NCBI GenBank assembly: GCA_013399305.1
Contig: VXAI01000088.1
Location: 3,340,905-3,404,904 of the forward strand
DNA: 64,000 nt
DNA from: Rostratula benghalensis
Taxonomy: Eukaryota; Chordata; Aves; Charadriiformes; Rostratulidae
Direction of reading: 5' to 3'
Shown here: one piece after another, positions 12,101-24,075 of the stretch
Numbering within the stretch: the first letter of the stretch is position 1
How the letters are laid out: every line of letters begins with the position of its first letter
Notes under the pieces: generated by a model
What the model was told of the DNA's origin: nothing
The model's input: the letters and a program-made list of their open reading frames with translations, nothing else
Databases searched by the model: none
Position numbers and translations under genes: made by a program

Positions 12101-15100
12101 ATTATCGTACTGTGGTTTTGAATGAAACAACTACCCCAAAGCAAATTTGAATCCCAAATGGATAGTTCCCCTGTAATGGCTATTGAATTACTGTTCTGCA
12201 AAAGAGATGCTGCTCAATTTTTTTTTTCACATAGACAGAACCTGAAAATGCAATTTTCATTTGTTAGGCTTTGCAAGAGGGACGACAGCACTTCCCTACA
12301 TCTTGACTGTATTCCAAGAGTAAACACACTTGCAGACTTGCAGGTGTTAATGTAGCAGGTGAACTGGCATCTAAAATTAAGAACAATAAGGAGGTTAATA
12401 GGGTATTAACTTCTGTTTCTTCATCCATACTACCATTGCCATCATGTAATAGTTCTGCCACATAATGTTTTTTTCAGTTAGGAATCTCAGCCTCACCCAA
12501 CGACTGGAAGAAAGGCAGAGTTTTATGCAAACAGCAAAAAGATCAAAGGAAAAAGTTCCTGTGTACTTTACTGGGGTTTTGGATTGATACTGTCATAGCT
12601 TATCTTCAGGCACAGAATACAAATTTCCAATTGTATATTAGAACACAAAACCTCTAAAAATGTAGAAGCCAAAATGTTGTATTTACTTGTATTTATCTTG
12701 ATAAAATACCTGTTGCTTCTTATTCTATAGCTCAGAAAAGAAACTAAGCAGTTGGACATATTCTGGAAGAGGAGGGGTGAGAAATCACAAAGAAAAGTAC
12801 AGGAATATCATGTCAGAGACACTGCTGCCAAAACAGAGCTTTCTTCTGATAGATAATGATTCTGTGCCAGTCGACTACTTCCATGTAAGGTAATATACGA
12901 ATTATCATACAAGTTTAAGCTCATTTTTAGCTTACTGTTGAGGATCTGGAAAGTTTTCACACTTGCTGGGTGTTCTAATTTTTTGGCAAAGAATTAAACC
13001 TCCACTTGATTTGCAACCAGATTCACCATCAAAGATTTGAGACCTGCCATTCCCATCGCGAAACTGTAGGTGTTGCTGAAGCTGCACAGTTGCATAAGAG
13101 AAGCAGGTGACCTAATCACGCCCTGGAAGTATTGGTTAATACTTTTAGCACCCTCTCAAGCTATCTGTTCTCCTGCTTCTGTGTGATGCTTGAAAAGGCA
13201 TTTGTATTTCATGCATTCCTCATCACTCGGGATTTTTATTTTTGGTGTGGGGTGCTTTTTGGCGCTCTCAAAGTAAGTTTTGCAGCCTGTATGGATTATA
13301 GCTTGTTAGTGAATTGGGCCCTACAAGAAGTCCTGCAATGTAGGGAGCTGTCTGCAAGACTTATGGATTTCATTTTAATTTAAAGGAAAAAAAAAGTTGA
13401 GGTCAGTTAAAAGCTGATTGTATTCTGGGAACTTTAGAGTACATGGGAGTGAGTATCTTTATTTTGCTTTAATAGAAAAAATTTTAACAATACATTCCAG
13501 ACAATACTGAGAGTTTAGTTTTCCAGTTTATCATGCTTGTTATCCCAGGTATCAATTCTCCAAGCCCAATCTGTTTCCAGTCTTTTTGTCATCAGAATGG
13601 AAAGATCAATGACCTTTGACATGGTGTGAGCTGCCGAGTGAATCAGGGGGGACTTGACCACCAGGACCAAGGACAAAGATCGGGGCTGGGCTGAATAACA
13701 GCTTAGGAGCCTGTAAAGCTCAAGGAATTGCCCAGAGATCTGAGGAAGACTGTTTTTTTTCCTTAGCACTTTGTTGTTCTGGGTGCAGGCGCTCCAGAAC
13801 TTTGTGCTGAAACTTTCACACTTGCAGCTTTCCTCATTGCAATATCACTGTGTCACTCACTCTAAGCAACTTCAGAACAGCCTAAAAATAGGCCTGTCAG
13901 TCACAACAGTGAGAAAACAGGAAAATTCTAACAGTCTGACATAGCTGAATGGAAAGATTTACATTTCCTACCACGGGAGAAAACACAGAACGATGTCTGA
14001 TAAAAATACGGCTTTTTCTAGACAGATCAAATGAAAGAATGAATATAATTATCTCTGTACTGATGTTGCTTGTCTCATCGAAACAACCCCAAACCACTCC
14101 TTTCCAAAGCAAAATTTTCTATGGTATAGTTTATTTGTAACCTAGACAAGAATTATATTGCAATATAAAGCAAAAAGTGGATGTGGAATTCCCTTACTTG
14201 TCTTTCTCTTTTTTGCGTGCAAAGTCAAATAAAAGCAATGCTAAAGTTTATTCTAACAGTGAAAAGGGAAAATTTTTTTAAAAAACTAATGTGGAGTATA
14301 TACATGGCACTTTCCAAAGTATGCCTGCCTCATAAAAGTTTGCTAAAAATGATCCCTTTCCAGTATTTAGGTTTTCTAGGCAAAGTTTAAGGATTTCAAG
14401 TCAAACTGTTGGGTGGTTGAGTACTGATGGCTGAGGGGTGATCCTAAAACCTTTCCACTACAGTTTTGGGCAGTCTTAGCTGCCCTGATAATTAAGTATT
14501 TCCTTGTCTTCATCAGACTACCTTTCTCTATCAAAATACAGCAGACGTGTTAAAGATCTTCCTAAAGACATATACTGATTACTGTTTTGAACTTGAATAT
14601 TTTCCTACTGCCAGAAGTTTTCAGTGTGATGGAAGTAGTGCAGCAGAAAGAAGAAAAAGTGCCTTATTTTCTTTTTTTACCTCCTTTTCTTCCACACTGC
14701 CTGAATGAACTTTGTGTATTTGTATAAATTAACTTGGTGGGAAACACCTCCCTGGCTGCTTGTGGGACAGATCATTGGTTTGGTCTTCCTGGCTGTTGGA
14801 GGCCAGAAAATACTACATTAGGGAGACTATGACCATGCTGCTTACAGTGCTTTCCTGTGCCCACTCCTTAATAAAAAAAACAGAGAAATCATTTAACAGC
14901 AGTACCAGTAGTAGTAACCTCATTTTCTATATGGGTCATTGCCCTGTGGCACATACAACAGAATAACATGTAAAATCTTACATCTTTGGTACTCTACCCC
15001 CTTTAAAATTATGCCTGTTTAAACAAGTGAAGGGAGAAAATTTAGCCAAACACAACCCATTACCTCTTATCTGAATATATCAATTGATTCAAAAAATGAC

Positions 15101-15938
15101 AAAGGGACCTTATTTGTTCTGCAGCTGGCCCAGCTCCAGTTCAAAACATGCTTAATTTCACTTGGGGTGAGAGCAAGTTGTCCTTTCAGTTGGAGATTTT
15201 ATATTTATGCTTCTCTCCCTTTTTTTTCTGCTCCCATGTTAATGAAGTTGTTACCATGAGATGGATGTCTTCTGACACTGTGAAACTTAAAAGAGAAAAA
15301 ATTATCCAGGACAGATCACTCATCTTCATCAAAATGAGTTTCCTGCTGATTGTATAATGCTACCAGAAAGTTGGGCAGGGGGAATCCAGTGAAATACCCT
15401 CCAGAGCCTGTCAAAATGATGGTTTTTCTTTGGAAACTGGATTAAGAAATACTTGATTGCACTACCCTTTTCTTCTTTTTAACACCTCACTTTTAAGATA
15501 TGTAAATATCTGTCTTTGTGGAGTACCTGGGAAGCGAGTCACTGACAATGTGCACTGCAAGGAAGGATTTGGCTGAAGGATGTCCATAAGAACTACAAAA
15601 TAATATTGTTATCAAAGAGCCACAACAGAAATGGAGAAACATATATATTTGATACAATTCCAAGTTCGAAGTGTGACCTAATGATTTTTTGACATTTTTA
15701 TGTCTTTTTTAACATTCTTCACCTATTTAAGGTTAAAAAGTGGGTTTAGAAAATTAAAAACAAATAATAAATTGAAGAAATTTTAATATTTTAGTGCTTC
15801 CAAGAAACACTTTTATACAGTACTTTTGTCAGGCTTTGTGACACCAGTGTTTTGGTGCATTGAATTAATGTACCAAAATAAACATTTTGTTACACTAGTT
15901 TTCTTATGGTGCTTCTTTGGGAAAATAATAGCAAGCGG
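9191..15938. other. Long unique AT-rich non-coding stretch
   Basis: No coding gene, RNA gene or transposon recognised across about 6.7 kb. It has many A/T runs, for example at 9356-9371. Open frames are all under 90 codons on either strand. None shows codon bias, a protein motif or a convincing pair of splice sites. Confidence 0.5.
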
Positions 15939-16368
15939 TGTAGGATTTGGGGGAGAGGGGTGCAGAAGAGTGGCTAACGGGCAGAGGCTATGATATGCTC
16001 TGCCATGCACAATCCAATCTTTGAGATACCACAAACAATGGCTGTGTGTTGAAGCGTCCTTGTAGGGTGGATAAGGGGAAGTTGGCAGGAGTTGTAAGAG
16101 CAAGGGAGGATGATAAAGATGGATACTGAAACCGTAAGGCAAAGAATTAGCGCTGAGGACTAGTGCTGACATACACATTCCGTGCGAATATTAGGCCAGC
16201 CAATTACAGTTATGCTAAGAGCATGTGAATAAGGAGCATTAACCAATCAGTGTGAATATTGCGTCACGTGAACAACCTGGTAGATTATAAATGTAGAAGC
16301 ATCAATAAACAAGCAAGATCCATAACTCATATTGAGTCCGTGTCTTGACTCTGTCCGGTTTTCCTACA
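15939..16368 (+). mobile_element. Solo LTR of an endogenous retrovirus-like element
   Basis: The element begins TGTAGGA (15939-15945) and ends TCCTACA (16362-16368), a perfect 7-bp terminal inverted repeat with the canonical TG...CA ends. Promoter parts lie in LTR order near the 3' side: CCAAT at 16200-16204 and 16243-16247, TATAAAT at 16286-16292, then AATAAA at 16304-16309. The 12-nt gap between TATA box and poly(A) signal implies a short R region, as in betaretrovirus-like (class II) LTRs; that class is inference. No primer-binding site or gag/pol/env follows, so this is a solo LTR left by LTR-LTR recombination. I cannot see a clear target-site duplication; the right flank is a G run merging into CR1. 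Confidence 0.75.
16200..16309 (+). promoter_or_regulatory. LTR promoter and polyadenylation module
   Basis: Two CCAAT boxes (16200-16204, 16243-16247), a TATAAAT box (16286-16292) and AATAAA (16304-16309) occur in that order. They are spaced as a retroviral U3/R junction would be, transcribing rightwards into the adjacent antisense CR1. Present activity cannot be judged. Confidence 0.55.
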
Positions 16369-16374
16369 GGGGGG

Positions 16375-16779
16375 ATTGCCTTGAGCTGTCTAAAATTTCC
16401 AATTAGTCCAATCCCCCTGCCAGAGCAGGAACACCCAGAGCAGGTCACACAGGAATACATCCAGGCAGGGTTTGAATGTCTCCAGAGAAGGAGACTCCAC
16501 AACCTCTGTGAGCAACCCATTCCAGTGTTCTGTTGCTCTCACCATGAAGTTTTTCCTCATATTTCAGTGGAACCTCCTGTGTTTCAGCTTGCACCCATTG
16601 CCCCTTGTCCTATCATGGGATGTCCCTGAGAACAGCCTGGCTCCATCCTCCTGACACTCACCCTTTCCATATTTATAAACATTCATGAGGTCACCCCTCA
16701 GTCTCCTCTTCTCCAAGATCAAGAGACCCAGCTCCCTCAGCCTCTCCTCCTCTGGGAGATGCTCCACTCCCTTAATCAC
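16375..16779 (-). mobile_element. CR1 LINE, 3' fragment, antisense
   Basis: This is a 5'-truncated CR1. Read on the minus strand, 16779 to about 16564 encodes the CR1 ORF2 C-terminal signature ([20 protein letters not shown], then a [20 protein letters not shown] segment). The remainder matches the CR1 3' end, with the CCCCCTGCCAGAGCAGG block near 16412-16428. It appears to belong to the same subfamily as the fragment at 59452. The terminal 8-bp tail repeats are missing: the LTR ends within about 6 bp of where they should be, so the 3' tail was lost or replaced. Confidence 0.9.
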
Positions 16780-18094
16780 ATTTTGATGATTATTTTTTTT
16801 TTTATTTTGATGATTTTGATGATCATGATGTTTTGGGTTTTGTTGTCGGTGTTTTTTTTTAAACAGCCATAAACTGAAACCAAGGGAAGTCACCCTGTTT
16901 AGATTAAAATCTTCTGGATTTTGAGATCAATCAGTAAGGAGACATCAAAGATGGACCTTCCTGATGAGATCCCCCATGGACTAGTTCTTGTTCCAAAACT
17001 ATGCAGTGTTTTTATTAACACCAGACTCTGTAGATTGCTGGTGCTACACAGACTCACAGAGGAGTATGCAGCTATGGCAATGAATTATAGAATAGCTGAG
17101 GCTTGAATAATAATGTTACAAGGCCATAATTAAGAGAATGTGTTCCCATAAAATCATCTGCAACCAAGAAAAATTCCTACAAACCCATTCTGAGGACAGG
17201 GGGACACATTTTAAAGTTTTCAAAGGCAGCACACTCTATGTGAATTTTGGGGGTAAATAAAATACAGTGGCAGAGGAACTAACATGAGGCTTCACAGTAA
17301 AAGTTGAATACCAGACTGTGCACTTGGCTAAAACACCAACTGTGATGGTGAGCCTGGCACTGGAATACCCTGCCCCATCCTTGCTTGATCTGAGCGGGGA
17401 GAAAACCTGAAAAGAGCTCAGCAAATGAATAAAAGAGCCACAAGGGGTGACTGAGGAGGAGGAGGCAGCTGGGGACAGGGCACACAGCGAGCGCCTGAGC
17501 TGCCTTTTCACAGCCAGATGGGAGCTCACTGTGCTCACACCTCGAGTGGATCAACCTGGCCAGCCTGGACCCAGGAAGGCATCTCACAGCACGTTCTGAG
17601 GCAGATTTTTGGCAGGCATAGAGAGACCCAGGGTCCCCTGAGCAGGCTCTTTGTCAGGGCAAACTCCCATCCTATGCCATCCCCACACTGTGAGCTGGGC
17701 AGCTGCTCCAGCTCCCTGCTGCCTTCTGACAGATGATTTCAGCACAGGGTTGGCACACTTGGCCCATGGGTTGAGGGGTTACACCAGGACAAGAAGGGGC
17801 TGTGTTTCAGCTCAGACTGGCGGAACCCATTGAGACATTTCACCTTCTGCAGAGTGAAGTGATGGCTGCTGCACTGGAGCAGTTCAGCATCTCTTGAGGA
17901 AGCCACTGCAGTGTTGAATCTTGCTATTTTACCACAAGACTTATCTAATTTGATGTTAACTGTTGCATTTTAGGGGTCCTACCTGCAAACTGAAAATAAA
18001 TCATTCAGTGTTTATCTGTTAGAGATGGACAGGAAAGTCAGCACCTGGGACCTTTCTCCTCAAACAGCCTGAAACCCCACAACACCACCATCGC
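16780..18094. other. Low-complexity patch, then GC-richer unassigned DNA
   Basis: 16780-16865 is a TTTTGATGAT-type simple sequence with T runs, abutting the 5' end of the CR1. From about 17330 to 17900 the sequence is distinctly richer in G+C than the surrounding AT-rich DNA, with overlapping open frames of 60-100 codons on both strands. None resembles a known family. It could be an unrecognised repeat internal region or simply a GC-rich local stretch. Confidence 0.4.
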
Positions 18095-18103
18095 ATCCAG
18101 AGG

Positions 18104-18409
18104 GTGGTACTCAATGGCTTGAGGTCCAGATGGAGAGCAATGACAAGTGGTGTCCCTCAAGGGTCCATGCTGGGACTGGTACTCTTTAACATTTTTATCA
18201 ATGATATAGACAGAGGGATTGAGTCCACCATCAGCAAGTTCGCAGGCAACACCAAGCTCTGTGGTGTTGTCAGTACACCAGAGGGACTGGATGTCATCCA
18301 GGGGGACCTGAGTAGGCTGGATAGGTGGGTCCAGGTGAACCTCATGAGGTTCAACAAGAGCAAGTTCTGCACCTGGGCCAGAACAATCCTCAGTATCAAT
18401 GCAGACTAG
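18104..18409 (+). pseudogene. CR1 ORF2 reverse-transcriptase fragment with lost active site
   Basis: In CR1 ORF2 this segment is part of the reverse transcriptase that copies the LINE RNA at the nicked target. Motif B-like SGVPQGS is readable near residues 15-21, followed by the FNIFINDID block and then KFAGNTKLCG. In active CR1 the last block reads FADD, whose two aspartates bind catalytic metal. Here they are replaced by Gly and Asn (FAGN at 18239-18250). The frame stops at 18409 and ORF2 continues in another frame from 18450. The upstream reverse-transcriptase and endonuclease domains are absent through 5' truncation. Family assignment is secure; the copy is inactive. Confidence 0.9.
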
Positions 18410-18695
18410 GAGATGAGGTGTTAGGAAAAGCAGCCTTGAGGAAAGGGACTTGGAGGTGCTGATGGAGGAGAAACTGGACATGAGCAGGCAGTGGGCACTT
18501 GCAGCCCAGAAGGCCACTCACATCCTGGGCTGCATCAAAACCTGTGTTGCCAGTAGAACCAGGGAGGTGATTCTGCCACTTTGCTCTGGTGAGACCTCAC
18601 CTGGAGTCCTGTGTACGGGTCTGAAGCCCTCAATATAAGAAGGACATGGACCTGATGGAGCAGGTCCAGAGGAGGGCCATGAAATAGTCAGGGAG

Positions 18696-19016
18696 TTGGA
18701 GCACCTTGGCTACGAGGACAGGCTGAGGGAGCTGGGGTTGTTCAGCCTGGAGAAGAGGAAGCTCCAGGGAAACCTAATAGCAGCCTTCCACTACCTACAG
18801 GAAGGCTGGGTGAGTCTGTTTGCAAAAGCCTGCACTGGCTGGATGAGAGGCAATGATTTCAAGCTGGAGAAGAGCAGATTTAGGTTGAATATTAGGAACA
18901 GGTTCTTTACTCTGAGGGTGGTGGAGCACTGGAACAGGTTGCCCAGGCCCCTTCCCCAGAGATATCCAAGGGGAGGCTTGACAATGTCCAGGGCACCCTG
19001 GTCTGGTTGGGGGTGA
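18696..19016 (+). pseudogene. CR1 ORF2 C-terminal fragment
   Basis: The frame reads the CR1 ORF2 C-terminal signature: YEDRLRELGLFSLEKRKLQG near residues 5-24, a GNDFKLEKSRFRLNIRNRFF-like block near residues 52-71, then a VVEHWNRLP-like block. This tail domain follows the reverse transcriptase in CR1 elements and its role is poorly defined. Part of the conserved DGARLF-type segment is altered to a stretch encoding SLFAKACTGWMRG, so the copy has diverged. The frame runs into the 3' untranslated end and the tail repeats at 19079-19095. Confidence 0.85.
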
Positions 19017-19095
19017 CCCTGCTGACTGCAGGGAGGCCAGTCTAGATGACCTTTGGAGGTCCCTTCCTGCCTGGACCATTCTATGATTCTACGAA

Positions 19096-20429
19096 CAGGA
19101 GGAAACACTCAAGATGCAGAGACACTTGTAACCAAATGAGGACAGGCCTAAGCTGGTACAGCCTTGTTTGGGGAGTTAGAGCAGTTAACATCCAGAGGTC
19201 TTTTCCCGCCTTTATGGCTGCATGAGTCTGGATGACCCATTCCTAGCCAGTTCCCAGCCTCTACCGTCTTAAAATCAGATATCCTGCTTGTGCTGGTTGA
19301 TCAATCTCACCTTCACAAGGGAGGACAGCAATTTCTAAGTGCCATTTAGACACCTAACTGGAGATGAGATGGCTGGAGATGCAACACCAGTGAGGACAAT
19401 TCATTTGTACAACGTGTCATACAAGGTCAGATGTAGGATTTCGAGTCCTGGTCAAAGCCTAAATAGCACGCATTTAATTTCAAGACTTTCAAAGCCCAAC
19501 TGCCCAATTAGCAACTGTGATGTAGAGCTGGCCATGCCATTACATATTATTTGGGTTTGCTTTATTTGTGTCACTGTGTTTATATTGTCAGTCTCATCAT
19601 CATGAAAATTAACTACATTTGTGACACTTGTGGATTATTTGTTCCCAGAGAATGGTATTCTCGCTTTCCTGTTTCTAAACGTCCCTGAGTGATTGCAAAT
19701 TAGGGAAGAACACCTATAAACGTAGGTTAAGTTCCTTAAACCTGGGGGTGGATGTGACATTAGCTGAGGGCTCAGTACAATTATTGTATTTATTTTAAAG
19801 GAAGCCTCTAGGCAGCACTGACTTAGTACTGATGATGATGTCTGTCAGAAAGGTTACATATTAATATGGAAAATGACAGTGTGGAATACATTTATCCCCA
19901 CAGTTCATTCATGACGCTTCAGGGCATCATAAGTGCTCCAGGCTTTACCTCCTGTGAGTGAGGGACCCCACATCCTCAAGGAAGCACTTAGCAAATGCTG
20001 GATCACAGGCTTCTCCCTCCTCTGCATTGCACAGGGAGTCTGAACATTAAATTACAGCTAAATCGCTCAGAAACAGGGTAAGCACATTGAGATACATGAG
20101 ACCCAGCTTTTAGATACCTACAGACAAGGCAAAATGCCAGAAGCCTCCCCAGTTCACATGGGAAACCTGCCAGGAAAGACCTGTTTTTATATTTAGGAAG
20201 CGATATTGCAGAGCCACGTCAGGACCCCCCACACAACGCACTGCCAGGGCTCCCGGAGAGCCCCACGCTCTGCAGCATCAGAAAGCTGCAACCAGGACCA
20301 AGAAGAATTAAAACTGATGATGTGACAGAAGTAATCCACCTGGCAGCAGAAGGTCATTACACCCCACCTTCTCTATTGAAGTCATCCCAGCTCCGAGACC
20401 CAAGCGAAATCACCCCGGCCTGAAATTGC
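19096..20429. other. Unique non-coding stretch
   Basis: No gene or repeat recognised. Open frame 19339-19605 has no family resemblance. The block 20210-20420 is GC-richer, with several CpG dinucleotides, but shows no promoter core. Confidence 0.5.
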
Positions 20430-20730
20430 TTCTAATTAGCGTATTAGCATGAAGATGAAGCAGGCCTGTTTCATCTTGCACAACCGTGTCCAGGGCGTTT
20501 GCAGACAGGCTGCAGTTCCTCATCACAAGTGCTCTGTCTGACGAGCTTAAATGAATTCTCGCTCAAAAATGCGCTTAGCAAAGAGAGAAAGAGCCTGATT
20601 CTGGCCTCAGACTGGCTTAATGAAATTATGTTTGCACAAAATCAATGAGAGGCTAGAATTGGATATTACTGCTGATAAACAACATGTAGTACGCACAAGC
20701 ATACAGTCTACTAAATTACATTAGTTTAGG
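20430..20730. promoter_or_regulatory. Possible conserved non-coding element
   Basis: This block has balanced composition and no repeat resemblance. It includes a homeodomain-type TCTAATTAGCGTATTAGCAT segment near 20431-20450, a TTAATGAAATTATG segment near 20618-20631 and few homopolymers, unlike its neighbours. It resembles a developmental enhancer in texture only. Conservation across birds is needed to support it. Confidence 0.2.
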
Positions 20731-23719
20731 CAAACCCCCCCCCTAATATTAAAGGACTGAAAACAGCCAATGTATTTAAATATTGTAAGTAAATATAGTA
20801 TTATTATCAGAATTCTCAATAGTCAGTTAAAAATTACGAAGCCAGCCTGTGAAAATTCACTTCACAGAGCCTCATGATAAAAAACACTTGCAGCTACTGT
20901 TAATTTATGCATGACTAATGTGTAGAAGTACATCCTGATATGTCTATTAGGCTAGTGTAGTCCATAACACAAAGCCAGTGTGCACCTTTTGGGAGGCAGC
21001 CACCAGAAGCCTGAGCTTATGCACCAGTAATGCACAGGAAATCTTCCACACTTCCAGTCTTGCATAGCCCAAGCCCTAATAAAACTGCAAAGGAAATTAA
21101 TTTTTCTCACCACACATCTGTGAACTGATGGAAAGTCTCTCCTCCTTATGGGGCTGCCACAGGCTCCCTCAGTCCCAAGGAAGAGAAACACCCATGCACA
21201 GTTTCTACTTTGCTCTGTGGTAATGCGTAGAGAAAGTTAGCAAATTAGTAAATGAGTTTGTACCAAGTTGTGTGTTGCTGTGGTTGAGGAGCTTCTACTA
21301 CCAAGCTGGATAAGCTCTTGATAACTCTGATTTGATAGAGTTCATGTGTCACACACACACACCCCATAAAAGAAAAAAAATTTAAAAATAACCGTTTTAA
21401 AAGCTCTGCCTTGACAGAAAAGGAAATTCCAAAGTTTCTTTTCACAAATTACACCGGGCTATATTTCTAAGACAACTTTTTCACTGATCTTAGAGACTCC
21501 ACAGGATAGCTGCAAGGGTTTATTGGATCTGAAGCCCTAGGGCAGCTCTGCCTGCAGGTTGACCTGATGTCCAAAGACTGCAGTACTTCTTAACTCCACC
21601 TGGTCCTCAAAAGTGCCTGTCAACATCCAGTTTTCCTGGATCAGTTTCACGAACCAGAGAGGAGTGATACGGGAGTCCTTGACTATAAGGCAGAACTCTA
21701 AGGTCATGCATAAAAAGGTCATGTATCTCACAAAACCTCTGCCTTAATAAGACTCAAGAATCCAAAAGGACACGATAGCAAAAAGCTGTAGGCACTGATA
21801 AAGTTTTGTATTTATTAACTGTGTGGAAGTGTTGCCTCAGAAGACTAAACTCAGGTTGTTTGCTGTGGGAACAGTAGCATGAAAGTCAAAAGTTTCATTA
21901 AAACAGGTGATTTGTAGACTTTAATCTCTGAAAACTGGCATGTTCTAATAGAACATTTTTCTGTCAATAGTCCAGGTGGGCTTTACTTATGGTTAAAATA
22001 TGTTACATGATCTTTCTGATGGGCACAGGAATATTCAAAACCAAGAAATCAAAACACAGCTGATAGTATGAAAAACAGAGATGAAAATGTGCAAGATTTT
22101 CCTTTCTTGCAGACTTGAGCTAGTATTTTTTTTAAGTTTTCATACATAATTCTTCTTTGGAACAGTTTCTTTTTCAAAAGATTTTTAAATTTTGGGTTTA
22201 ACAAGAGAGTCACAGAAATGAAAGAATTTTCCCTATTGAAAAATATCAGCAATATTATTTTATAGGGGGACATAATCAATTTTTGAGTGAGAGAGGCTGA
22301 GGTACAAAAATACAATGATCATTTTAAATCATCCCTGATTTCCCTGTCTGCTGCATAGTAGGAGTTGACTCCACTTGCGTGAGCATTTCATACCCAAATG
22401 GAGAAGTCTTCTTCTGAATGGTGTATATAACTTATAACTTAAGTGCAGTAGACTGCTTTAAAGGTTAAAAAATAATATTAGCCCAATATTTGGCCATTTA
22501 AACCATCCACCTCTAACCAAGGCTGCAACACAGAAATTTTACATTCAATATATGCCCATAATGGACAAAGAATTAATGAAATTGTATCATTTATTAATAC
22601 TACTCAAGATTCAACAACCCTCTGCATTCTTTTTTTCATTGTCACAGCACTGTTTTTGAAGGTAAGTGTTTTGAAAGGAAAATCAGAGATAACAGCTGAG
22701 GTGGACTGGCTGGCCTTTCCTAGGGTAATTCAGTCTGTCTGAAAGCTGCATTCTCTTTCTGGGACACAGCAAGCTTCAAGTCATCAAATCACAAAAGCTG
22801 TAAGAGTTGGGGGAAAGGCAGACAAGAAGGGAAAAATGGGGGTAGACTGGATGCCTGACAGAGATCTCCTGTCAATAAGTAACTCTGTTTCCCTGGAAGT
22901 CCCGTGCTCTACTGTCAGATGTTACCACATTTTGTGATTATTTTAATAAATGCCTCTTTCCTGATTACTCTTACAGTTCTAAAAGCTCATTCCCCAGTTG
23001 CTTCATAACCTTCAGCTGATTTTCAGTCTGTGCATAGCAATTTTCAAACAGCTGTTTCTGCACCAGTCCCATCTTTTTCCACAAATACCTTTTTTCCTTC
23101 CCTGGTGTTTCCCTCTGTCATATAATTAGAGGCAATAAAAGGCCCTTTCGGCTATTGCTTTGCTGGGATAAATAAGCTGAGCTGTTTTTTTCCCTTTCTT
23201 TCAGGACAGCCTGTTTGCTCTCTTATCTTGTTCCTCAGCCTCTGGACTCTCCTCTAGTTTGATTGTATCCTTCCCACGTAGCAGCCCCACTAAGTGCTGA
23301 AGGTGGGCTGTCCCTGGTAGAAAGATCTCACTTGTGCTTTTCCACTGGTTATGCCAACCCTGACAGCTACAAGTCATCCAAAAACCAGCTTTGGATTTTT
23401 TAGGGAAAAAACCAAAACATAATTAAATATATTACTACGTTATTAGTCCCTAAACTAAATGCTCTGCACTCTCTGTTTTAAGTTGTATCTAAATTGTTCT
23501 ATCCCATTTATCAAGAGTCATCAATCCCCTTGTACTTCAAGCTTCCAGTGTTGCTCCCAGTCTTGAGTATTCACAAATTTCCATTAGTATAGTACTACTT
23601 TTCCTGCCAAATAGCCAAGATATTAGTGATTCAGTCACTATTGATGAAACTCGACTGAATACGAGTGCTGTAAGGAAATCTGTTCTTGTCTGGTGCTTCT
23701 CCTTCCAGCACAAACATTG
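20731..23719. other. Unique AT-rich non-coding stretch
   Basis: No gene or clear repeat recognised. A short (AC)n run lies at about 21350-21362. Open frames are all below 90 codons and unlike known proteins. Confidence 0.5.
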
Positions 23720-24075
23720 TGAACCTTCTCTTTCAGCCTCAGGTTACAATTTTTCAACTAACCTCCATTTTCCCAGATTAACTGAGAATTTGCATTATAG
23801 CAGCATATTAGATGTTTTACTGAAGTCAGACAGGTTTTATCGACATGTCAATATCTATAACTACATCTATATCTACATCTTTATCAATCTGTAGATGAGC
23901 TTTCTCCTAAGAATAAGTTTAAATAAAACTTCTAAAGATATCTAGTTAGTTTGCCAAAAGACAATTTCTAGGGAAACCATGTTGCCATTTCAGTTCACCT
24001 TCTGTTTATTAATATCTACTAACACTTCTTCATGTATCCTTTCAAAATCTCTTCTAGTTCTGTAATGCCTACTCT
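23720..24075 (-). mobile_element. Ancient degenerate CR1-type LINE reverse-transcriptase relic
   Basis: Read on the minus strand, pieces of the CR1-family reverse transcriptase survive in the right order. First comes a WQHGFPRNCLLAN segment (about 23948-23986), corresponding to the family's QHGF...N.SC.TN block. Then comes an LSDFSK segment (about 23819-23836), corresponding to the motif A DFSKAFD block. Between them lies an expanded GAT/GTA-rich simple sequence (about 23850-23882 on the plus strand). Stops and indels break every frame. It is far more diverged than the other CR1 copies here, so it is an old amniote-age insertion. The edges are approximate; other CR1-clade LINEs such as L3 are alternatives. 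Confidence 0.5.

Larger units (their letters stand above)
18095..19095 (+). mobile_element. CR1 LINE, 1-kb 3' fragment, sense
   Basis: A 5'-truncated CR1 in the plus orientation. It starts inside the reverse-transcriptase region of ORF2, runs through the ORF2 C-terminus and ends with the bird CR1 3' sequence and tail repeats ATTCTATG / ATTCTACG (about 19079-19095). ORF2 is broken into at least three frame segments (18104-18409, 18450-18638, 18696-19016), so it is a dead copy. Confidence 0.95.

Noticed and set aside
16162..16368. LTR starting at the internal TGCTGACA
   Set aside because: The TGTAGGA start at 15939 pairs perfectly with the TCCTACA end and gives a typical LTR length.
18038..18517. 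159-codon minus-strand open frame
   Set aside because: It is antisense to the CR1 reverse-transcriptase region; the sense strand explains the sequence.
21350..21362. (AC)n microsatellite
   Set aside because: Only about six units; too short to annotate as a repeat locus.
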